Positions 15,287 to 20,918 of a stretch of 21,278 nt of DNA are shown here, piece after piece. The notes under the pieces were generated by a model. That model made no database searches. It was not told the DNA's origin and saw only the letters and a program-made list of their open reading frames with translations. A program made the translations under genes and the position numbers. The DNA lies in IMG/VR virus record IMGVR_UViG_3300046538_000055, positions 1 to 21,278 of that record; one strand, given 5' to 3'. The number at the start of each line of letters is the position of its first letter. The first letter of the stretch is position 1. Origin of the DNA: a virus.

Positions 15287-15287
15287 C
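15272..15287 (+). other. Candidate +1 programmed frameshift site linking E and E'
   Basis: The end of E reads GAG GAT GAG CTT TAA C. A peptidyl-tRNA on CTT can re-pair one base forward on TTT, and TAA followed by C is a weak stop. This is the form of the prfB site (CTT TGA C). A GAGG (15272-15275) upstream could act as the internal Shine-Dalgarno stimulator. A +1 slip would continue directly into NAETQRVAAK of E', giving a 140-aa product. The -1 frame leads to an unrelated Arg/Pro-rich reading. Termination and restart at the ATG at 15276 is the alternative. Confidence 0.55.
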
Positions 15288-15398
15288 GCCGAGACCCAAC
15301 GGGTGGCGGCCAAGACCTTGGCGAGAGAGACGGGTTTCTCTGCCGCCGAGATCGAGGCCATGCCCTTTGACCGGATGCTGTGGTGGCTCAGGGATTGA
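15276..15398 (+). CDS. E': Tail chaperone extension E' (GpE-family tail protein)
   Basis: This small frame codes for MSFNAETQRVAAK and onward to MLWWLRD (40 aa if begun at the ATG). The C-terminal part, with GFSAAEIEAMPFDRMLWWL, fits the P2 GpE family, where a tryptophan-containing helix ends the long chaperone form that binds the tape measure. In P2 it is made as an E+E' fusion by frameshifting. Here the frame is +1 relative to E and is open from 15222. An independent start at 15276 is possible by restart, but GAAGAGG directly touches the ATG, so spacing for initiation is poor. This favours a fusion product. Confidence 0.78.
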   Translation: MSFNAETQRVAAKTLARETGFSAAEIEAMPFDRMLWWLRD

Positions 15399-15431
15399 GC
15401 CGCTTTCGACTGAGCAAGGTAGGGCACGCAT

Positions 15432-18110
15432 ATGAGCAAAAAACTTGCGCTCGGGCTGGTCATTGGCGGGGCTGTCAGTTCCACGGTGGGAGCGGCGTTC
15501 AAGGACGTCACCGGCCGCATCAAGAAATTGGAGGACACGGGCAAGCGCGCCCGGGTTCTCGAAAAGACCATTGGCGACACCATGCGTCTGCGTGACGAGT
15601 GGCGCAAGGCGCATTTGGCGGGCGAGAAGGGTGCCGACGCCCTGCGCAAGAAGCTGGAAGCCAATCTAGCCGCGCTGAAGAAGGAAGGCGTCGAAGTCCG
15701 CAATCTGAGCAAGGCTTACACTCAGATGGGCAGGACGGCGCGCGGGGCCGAGCTGAAGGCCAAAGGGCACATGCAGCTCGACGAAGGCAAGCAGCAGATG
15801 CGCAGCAGCGTCGGGCAGGCTGTCGCGGCCTCGGCCGCAATGGCCATTCCGGCCAAGATCAGCGCGGACTATGGCGCGATCATTCGTGACATCGCGATCA
15901 AGGCCAACATTGCCAACACGCCAGAAGAGGCGGCGCTGTCCAAGACCGTGATCGACACGTCACGCGATACCGGCATGGCGCGCAATCAGGTGGCCGAGGT
16001 GGTCAACGCCCTGGTGGGCGCCGGCATGGAGCTGGACAAGGCCATGTCTTACGCGCCGACGGCGGCGAAGTTCGCCGTGGGTCAGGGTTCGGACGGTACT
16101 GAAACCGCGCGGATGATCAACGCCCTGGGGCAGAACGCCAAGATCACCGACCCGGCGATGATGCAAAAGGCACTTGAAGCGATCGCCTATCAAGGTCAGG
16201 CGGGTAGCTTTGAAGCGGCCGACATGGCGCGCTGGTTTCCCGAACTGCTTGCCGGAATGGGCAAGCTGGGCATTACCGGTATGGACTCGGTGACACAACT
16301 GGGGTCGATGCTGCAAGTGCAGATGAAGACTGCCGGCGGCTCGGACGAGGCGGCCAACAACCTAAAAAACTGGATGGAGAAAATCGGCTCCGGCGAGACC
16401 GTCGCGGCCTACAAAAAGGCCGGTATCGACTATCAAGGTTCGATGAATACCGGATTGCAAAGCGGCAAGTCCACTCTGGAATCCAGCTTTGCACTGGCGC
16501 AAAAATACATTGAAGCGACCGACCCCAAGAAGGCCGCCGAGATGGCCAAGGCCACGGCCGCAATCAGCAAGGAGTCCGATCCCGAGAAAGCCAAGGCCAT
16601 GATCGCCTCGCTGGAATCGGCGTTGCGGACCGGCGACCTGTTCGCCGACATGCAGGTCAAGGGCGCCTTGACCGCGTACATGCAGAACAAGGATCTGTAC
16701 GACAGCCTGAAAAAGGAGTCGGCCAGCGCGACCGGGATTCTGGATAAGAACCTGGAAGAACGCCGGCAGTCCTCGGCGCAAAAGCAGTCGGAAATGGTGC
16801 AGAGCCTTGACGACTCGATGCGCGCGATCGGCGATGCCATTCGCCCGGTTACGGACAAGGTGGTTGACGGGATTGGCTCGGTGGCCACGGGGCTGGCCAA
16901 ACTCGCCGACGAGTCGCCGCGACTGGTGACGGGTATCGGGCTGGCCACGGCTGGCTTGATTGGTCTGTCGACGGCCATGAGTGGCCTCAAGATGGCCAAG
17001 GGTTTGATGAACATCGGCCGTGGCTCGCTGATGGGCAATCCGAACATCCCGCAAAAAGTGATCGTGACCAACATGGGTGCCGGTGGTATGGGCGGCGGGA
17101 TGGAGGCCGGCGACCTCGATGCCGGCGACGGGAAAAAGCGCAAGGGCGGCAAGGGCAGGGGTGGGGGTAGAGGCGTCAAGGGCGGTGGTGGCACTGGCTT
17201 CGGCGCGGTGATGAAAGGCACGGCTGTGGTCGCGGTGGCCGATGCGGGTTTCAAGGCCTATGACACCTATCAGAACGCCGAAACTCAGGACGAAAAGGCC
17301 GAGGGTTACGGTGCGGCCGCCGGTGGGTTGGCCGGATCGCTCTCTGGTGCGGCAGCGGGTGCGGCCCTCGGTACGATGATTATGCCGGTGATCGGCACGG
17401 CGATCGGTGGGCTGATCGGTGGCTTGATTGGCAGTTACGGCGGCGATGCCTTGGGTGGGTACGTCGGCAAATCGATGTTCGGCACTGAAGACGCGCTGAA
17501 GAAAATCCCGGACGCCGGGCCGTTGATGATGGCCAATGCCGGCAAGGACATGGCGCCGAAGCTGGGCGATACCTCGTTGGGCGCTACGGCCAAGGCGTTC
17601 GCGCCGGCAACCACTGGCCCGCTGATGCTGACCAACCCCGGCAAGGGGCTGGATGTAGGCGCGACAATGGCGCCGGCCGTGCCTGAGGCGCCGCCGGTGT
17701 CGTATGACCCGCACGACCTGAATTCGAAGGACGCCATGCTGTTGCCGCACTTTGCCAACAAGGTGCGTTTCCCGGGTTCGGAACTGCGTCGACCGAAGGT
17801 GATTCGCTCCGGGCTGGAAGATCCTGAGCCGCCGCCGCAGATTGGCATGGCCGCCAAAGACATGATGATGCCACCGGCCAGCGCAGACGCGGCGGCGGGG
17901 GCATTGGTCAAGCCGATGGCAGCGGCGCCGGCGGCGCCAAAAGTCGAGTCCAACGTGGCGATTCAGGCGCCGTTTTCGCTGGTGGTCAACGGCGACGTGA
18001 AGGATGGCAATCAGCTTTTCGCGCAGATCAAGCCAATGCTCGATCAGCACTATCGCGACATGGCCAAGCAGATGGGGGGCAATCAGCTCTATGACACGCC
18101 ACACGTTTGA
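15432..18110 (+). CDS. T: Tail tape measure protein
   Basis: This 892-aa protein sets tail length and probably enters the host membrane during DNA delivery. Residues 20-110 are a charged coiled-coil region. Residues about 125-400 fit the phage tape-measure core (AIIRDIAIKANIANTPEEAA, then ANALVGAGMELDKAMSYAP-like and GLTGMDSVTQLGSML-like segments). About 498-520 is a hydrophobic stretch (GIGLATAGLIGLSTAMSGL). About 566-590 is a Lys/Arg/Gly-rich linker (KKRKGGKGRGGGRGVKGGG). About 620-685 is a Gly/Ala-rich zipper (AAAGGLAGSLSGAAAGAALG, GGLIGGLIGSYGG) that could span a membrane. The C-terminus is Pro/Ala-rich. The position after E/E' and the length support the call; P2 gpT is 815 aa. Confidence 0.95.
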   Translation: MSKKLALGLVIGGAVSSTVGAAFKDVTGRIKKLEDTGKRARVLEKTIGDTMRLRDEWRKAHLAGEKGADALRKKLEANLAALKKEGVEVRNLSKAYTQMGRTARGAELKAKGHMQLDEGKQQMRSSVGQAVAASAAMAIPAKISADYGAIIRDIAIKANIANTPEEAALSKTVIDTSRDTGMARNQVAEVVNALVGAGMELDKAMSYAPTAAKFAVGQGSDGTETARMINALGQNAKITDPAMMQKALEAIAYQGQAGSFEAADMARWFPELLAGMGKLGITGMDSVTQLGSMLQVQMKTAGGSDEAANNLKNWMEKIGSGETVAAYKKAGIDYQGSMNTGLQSGKSTLESSFALAQKYIEATDPKKAAEMAKATAAISKESDPEKAKAMIASLESALRTGDLFADMQVKGALTAYMQNKDLYDSLKKESASATGILDKNLEERRQSSAQKQSEMVQSLDDSMRAIGDAIRPVTDKVVDGIGSVATGLAKLADESPRLVTGIGLATAGLIGLSTAMSGLKMAKGLMNIGRGSLMGNPNIPQKVIVTNMGAGGMGGGMEAGDLDAGDGKKRKGGKGRGGGRGVKGGGGTGFGAVMKGTAVVAVADAGFKAYDTYQNAETQDEKAEGYGAAAGGLAGSLSGAAAGAALGTMIMPVIGTAIGGLIGGLIGSYGGDALGGYVGKSMFGTEDALKKIPDAGPLMMANAGKDMAPKLGDTSLGATAKAFAPATTGPLMLTNPGKGLDVGATMAPAVPEAPPVSYDPHDLNSKDAMLLPHFANKVRFPGSELRRPKVIRSGLEDPEPPPQIGMAAKDMMMPPASADAAAGALVKPMAAAPAAPKVESNVAIQAPFSLVVNGDVKDGNQLFAQIKPMLDQHYRDMAKQMGGNQLYDTPHV

Positions 18111-18122
18111 TCAGGGGGGCAC

Positions 18123-18968
18123 ATGGAAGCATTGGGGCAGTTGCAATCGGGGCTGAAGTATTTGGCCACGGCGGGCGAGACCGGCCGGCGCAGCCTGGAC
18201 GGAATGCTGTCACCGGTGAATGGCGCGATCGGCGAAATCACCGGCGCCGCGTCCGAGCTGGAAAGCCTGCCCTTTGTCGGGCCGGCGATCGGGGAAAAGC
18301 TTCAGCGGGCCATGCGCGGGATCAACGCCGCGCAGGCGCAAGTGGGGCGGGTGGTGGCCATGTACGGCACGGCCACCCGCGCGGTCGCCCAGGTGGAGGA
18401 ACGTTTGGGCGTGCTGAAGGAACAGGCCGGCAAGGCCGCCACGGCCATTAACAAGATCGCCGGCAAGATCAGCCCGTCATTGGCCAACATCGTGCCCACG
18501 GGCACCTTTGCCACGGATCAGACGCCGGCGCCGGAGGCCGTGAAGCCGTTCCCGCATCTGCTGATCATCCAGCCGCAAGACCCCAAGGAGCAGCCGTATT
18601 TCTTCAACCTGGACACGGCGGCCTTTGACGAGCTGCGCCGGTCGACCAAATTCCGCTGGGCCTCGCAAGAGCGCCTATCGCGGCGCCCGGCGCAGCAGGG
18701 CGTGGGCATCGGTGACGAGAAAATCACCCTCAAGGGCGTGATCCTGCCGGGGCTGAAGGGCGGGTTAAAGCAGCTCGACACCCTGCGCACGATGGGCGGA
18801 AAGCTTCAGCCGCTGACCATGACCACCGGTTATGGCGACGTGCTGGGGACGTGGTGCCTTGAAAACGTCGATGAAGAACAAAGCGCGCTGATGCAGGGCG
18901 GTATCCCGCGCAAGCAGGCCTTTACCTTGGAGTTTGTGCGCTATGGCGACGACATGCAGGACGTCTGA
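18123..18968 (+). CDS. U: Tail protein gpU with long N-terminal extension
   Basis: This 281-aa protein has residues about 145-275 resembling P2 gpU: PYFFNLDTAAFDELRRSTKF, a central KITLKGVILPGLKGGLKQLD, then PLTMTTGYGDVLGTWCLENV and AFTLEFVRYGDD. P2 gpU itself is 159 aa. The first 140 residues are extra: mostly Ala/Gly-rich helices (NGAIGEITGAASELESLP, EERLGVLKEQAGKAATAINK) with a Pro-rich hinge. In the tail, gpU lies at the tube-hub junction with gpX and gpD. An AGGGGGG site supports the ATG at 18123. Another frame across this region (18107-18451) reads as Arg/Gly-rich shadow. gpX starts inside the 3' end. Confidence 0.92.
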   Translation: MEALGQLQSGLKYLATAGETGRRSLDGMLSPVNGAIGEITGAASELESLPFVGPAIGEKLQRAMRGINAAQAQVGRVVAMYGTATRAVAQVEERLGVLKEQAGKAATAINKIAGKISPSLANIVPTGTFATDQTPAPEAVKPFPHLLIIQPQDPKEQPYFFNLDTAAFDELRRSTKFRWASQERLSRRPAQQGVGIGDEKITLKGVILPGLKGGLKQLDTLRTMGGKLQPLTMTTGYGDVLGTWCLENVDEEQSALMQGGIPRKQAFTLEFVRYGDDMQDV

Positions 18969-19149
18969 CGGGGATCTGCTCGATACCATCTGTCACAACT
19001 ATTACGGGCATTTGGATGGCTGCGTCGAGGCGGTGCTGGATGCCAATCAGGGGCTGGCCGATGAAGATCAGCCCTACCGCGCCGGCGTGGTGATCCTGTT
19101 GCCGGATCTGCCGCAGCCGGTGACCGAGGCTATTACCTTGTGGAACTAA
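18943..19149 (+). CDS. X: Tail protein gpX (LysM-like)
   Basis: This 68-aa protein is nearly the same length as P2 gpX (67 aa). DGDLLDTICHNYYGHLDGCVEAVLDANQGLA and PYRAGVVILLPDLP follow the gpX/LysM pattern, with the conserved ending VTEAITLWN. It probably clamps the hub onto tube and baseplate. The start is the ATG at 18943, with GGAG (18929-18932) ten bases upstream; a TTG at 18934 is in frame but less likely. It overlaps gpU by 26 bases. A 98-base gap follows. Confidence 0.93.
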   Translation: MATTCRTSDGDLLDTICHNYYGHLDGCVEAVLDANQGLADEDQPYRAGVVILLPDLPQPVTEAITLWN

Positions 19150-19179
19150 CCCCGTCCGGAGTTCTCGCCGGCGGATCCT

Positions 19180-19197
19180 CGCGTTACGCGTAACGCG
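19180..19197. repeat. 18-base perfect palindrome containing GTTACGCGTAAC, copy 2
   Basis: CGCGTTACGCGTAACGCG reads the same on both strands. The inner 12 bases are identical to 13210-13221. It lies in the gap between gpX and gpD, ahead of the gpD leader hairpin. Perfect symmetry over 18 bases is unlikely by chance at this place, and its repetition in the only other long gap points to function. Confidence 0.65.
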
Positions 19198-19210
19198 CTG
19201 TGCTTGCTTG

Positions 19211-19236
19211 CCCCGTCCTGTACGGGGTTTTTTTTT
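19211..19236 (+). terminator. Hairpin with nine-T run before the hub gene
   Basis: CCCCGT (19211-19216) pairs with ACGGGG (19222-19227) around five bases and is followed by nine T's (19228-19236), the longest T-run in the window. It ends 11 bases before the gpD start. GGGA (19237-19240) is the only ribosome-site candidate. It has the form of a good terminator directly upstream of an essential tail gene. Confidence 0.75.
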
Positions 19237-19247
19237 GGGAAAAATTC

Positions 19248-20297
19248 ATGACGCCGCGCTTTCGTATTGTGGTCGACGGGACCGACATCACGGCCCTGTT
19301 GAATGATCGCCTGATTCAATTGAGTGTCACCGACAAGACCGGAATGGAGTCCGACGAATTCGAGCTGCGCATTGACGATCGGGACGGGCTGGTGACGTTG
19401 CCGCGCAAAGGAGTGGGCATCGAGATCTATCTGGGCTATCAGGAGACGTCGCTGGTCCGGCTCGGCCGCTATGTGGTCGACGGCGTCGCGGTGTCCGGCC
19501 CGCCCGATACGATCGTGATCAAGGGCAAGGCCAGCGACATGCGTGGCAGTGGCAAGACCGTGCGCAGCGGCAGTTGGGAAGACGTGCCGCTGTCGACGAT
19601 CGTTGGCGATATCGCCGCGCGCAACGGCTGGTCGCCGGCGTGTCCGGTGGGCACGAAGGTCGCGCGGGCCGATCAGCTCAACGAATCCGACTTCAATTTT
19701 GTCACGCGCCTGGCTAAGCAATATGACTGCACGGCGAAGGTCGCCGACGGCAAGTTGTTGGTCATGCCGCGTCAGGGCGGGCAGAGCGCAAGCGGCAAGA
19801 TGCTGCCGCCGATCGTGATCAACAAAAGCGACGTCAGCCGCTGGCAGTTCAACTTTGAGGATCGCGATTCGCACAAGGCGGTCGGGGCCAAGCATCAAGA
19901 CAAAAAGACCGGTGCGCTGGCTGTGGTGTCGCTTGAGAACGACGACGCCCCGGCCGGGCTGCCGGCGGTGCATACCGATCGGCATATCTACCCGAACAAG
20001 ACTGCCGCCCAGGCAGCGGCCCGGGCGCGGTTGGCGGCGTTCAACCGCTCCACTGCCGGCGTGCGGCTGGAAATGGCCGGGCGTACGGATCTGTTTGCGG
20101 AATGCCTGATCATCGCCCAAGGCTTCAAGGTCGGGCTTGATGGCGAGTTTCTCGCCGAGTCGGTGCAGCACACCTACACCCAATCCGGTTGGTCGACGAC
20201 CGTTGAATGCAACGGCGGCAAGAAGGGCAAGGCCAACGCCAAAGGCAAGAAAGGGAAAAAGCCGGCCAAGCCGGTCAAGGTCGTCAGCCTCGCATAA
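19248..20297 (+). CDS. D: Tail hub protein gpD (P2 late control D family)
   Basis: This 349-aa protein is the hub that joins tube to spike. Family marks are the start FRIVVDGTDITALLNDRLIQ (residues 5-24), TGMESDEFELRIDDRD, VGIEIYLGYQETSLVRLGRYVVDG (about 56-79), the segment GKASDMRGSGKTVRSGSWED, and LNESDFNFVTRLAKQYDC. The last 28 residues (from about 322) are a Lys/Gly-rich tail ending KPVKVVSLA. The ATG at 19248 is chosen; the frame is open to 19200, but that stretch contains the hairpin. Although its P2 namesake is called late control D, the protein is structural. Its own leader separates it from U and X. Confidence 0.94.
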   Translation: MTPRFRIVVDGTDITALLNDRLIQLSVTDKTGMESDEFELRIDDRDGLVTLPRKGVGIEIYLGYQETSLVRLGRYVVDGVAVSGPPDTIVIKGKASDMRGSGKTVRSGSWEDVPLSTIVGDIAARNGWSPACPVGTKVARADQLNESDFNFVTRLAKQYDCTAKVADGKLLVMPRQGGQSASGKMLPPIVINKSDVSRWQFNFEDRDSHKAVGAKHQDKKTGALAVVSLENDDAPAGLPAVHTDRHIYPNKTAAQAAARARLAAFNRSTAGVRLEMAGRTDLFAECLIIAQGFKVGLDGEFLAESVQHTYTQSGWSTTVECNGGKKGKANAKGKKGKKPAKPVKVVSLA

Positions 20298-20318
20298 CGC
20301 GCTTAGTCGCAGTCATCC

Positions 20319-20338
20319 GCCGCCTTGAGCGGCTTTTT
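20319..20338 (+). terminator. Short hairpin with T-run after gpD, before the endolysin
   Basis: GCCGC (20319-20323) pairs with GCGGC (20329-20333) with a five-base loop, then five T's. The stem is only five base pairs, so it is a weak terminator. Its T-tract and the following TCTGGAG (20343-20349) repeat the leader design of the capsid and sheath genes. Confidence 0.5.
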
Positions 20339-20354
20339 CATGTCTGGAGTTTGT

Positions 20355-20918
20355 ATGTCAATTACGGAGCAACAGCTGCAAAGCATCATGCCCAACGCCC
20401 GCCGCCAAGCGGGCGTTTTTGTATCCGCCCTCAACTCAGCAATGGCCCATCGGCAGATCAACACGCCGAAACGCCAAGCCGCGTTCCTGGCGCAAGTCGG
20501 TCACGAATCGGGTCAGCTGCAGTACGTCCGGGAACTGGGCGGCGACCAGTACCTGAGCAAATACGACACCGGCAGCCTGGCTGCGAAACTGGGCAACACG
20601 CCAGCATCGGATGGTGATGGCCAGCGCTATCGCGGTCGCGGCCTGATCCAGGTCACTGGCCACGACAACTACCTGCGCTGCAGCTTGGCGCTGTTCGGTG
20701 ACGAGCGATTGCTGCGCACGCCTGAACTGCTGGAGCAGCCGCAGTGGGCCGCCGAGTCGGCCGCATGGTTCTGGTCAGTGAATGGGCTGAACGCGTTGGC
20801 CGATCAAAATGAATTCAATACGATCACCCGCAGGATCAACGGCGGCCTCAATGGCCTGCAGGATCGGCTGGAGTTGTGGGAGCGGGCGAGGGCGGTGTTA
20901 TGCGTCTCGGCGAACTGA
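20355..20918 (+). CDS. Endolysin, glycoside hydrolase family 19 (chitinase-like)
   Basis: This 187-aa protein would cut peptidoglycan glycan strands at lysis. The family 19 signature is present: AAFLAQVGHESGQLQYVREL (residues 42-61) with Glu51 as probable catalytic acid and Glu60 as probable second acid, and YRGRGLIQVTGHDNY (92-106), the conserved substrate-binding loop. A late AESAAWFW helix is typical too. It has no signal peptide, so it needs a holin for release. The ATG at 20355 has GGAG five bases upstream; TTG 20325 and ATG 20340 are in frame but lie in the hairpin leader. An endolysin after gpD, followed by Rz, matches R-pyocin clusters. It overlaps Rz by 19 bases and contains an internal hairpin. 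Confidence 0.94.
   Translation: MSITEQQLQSIMPNARRQAGVFVSALNSAMAHRQINTPKRQAAFLAQVGHESGQLQYVRELGGDQYLSKYDTGSLAAKLGNTPASDGDGQRYRGRGLIQVTGHDNYLRCSLALFGDERLLRTPELLEQPQWAAESAAWFWSVNGLNALADQNEFNTITRRINGGLNGLQDRLELWERARAVLCVSAN
20394..20420 (+). terminator. Terminator-like hairpin inside the endolysin coding region
   Basis: AACGCCCGC (20394-20402) pairs perfectly with GCGGGCGTT (20409-20417) around six bases, followed by T's to 20420. The stem is nine base pairs, as strong as the terminator at 13177. It covers codons 14-22 of the endolysin. RNA polymerase could pause or stop here when translation is slow. Confidence 0.55.

Noticed and set aside
16362-18104. 580-codon open frame on the minus strand across the tape measure gene
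   Set aside because: It is His/Arg-rich, has no recognisable domain, lies wholly opposite a well-supported gene and results from high-G/C codon use; no ribosome site was seen.
18107-18451. Alternative-frame 114-codon reading at the start of gpU
   Set aside because: It is Arg/Gly/His-rich with no structure expected and overlaps the gpU N-terminus; the gpU start has the better ribosome site.
19146-20183. 345-codon minus-strand frame opposite gpD
   Set aside because: It runs through the hairpin and palindrome and has no domain; gpD on the plus strand is well supported.
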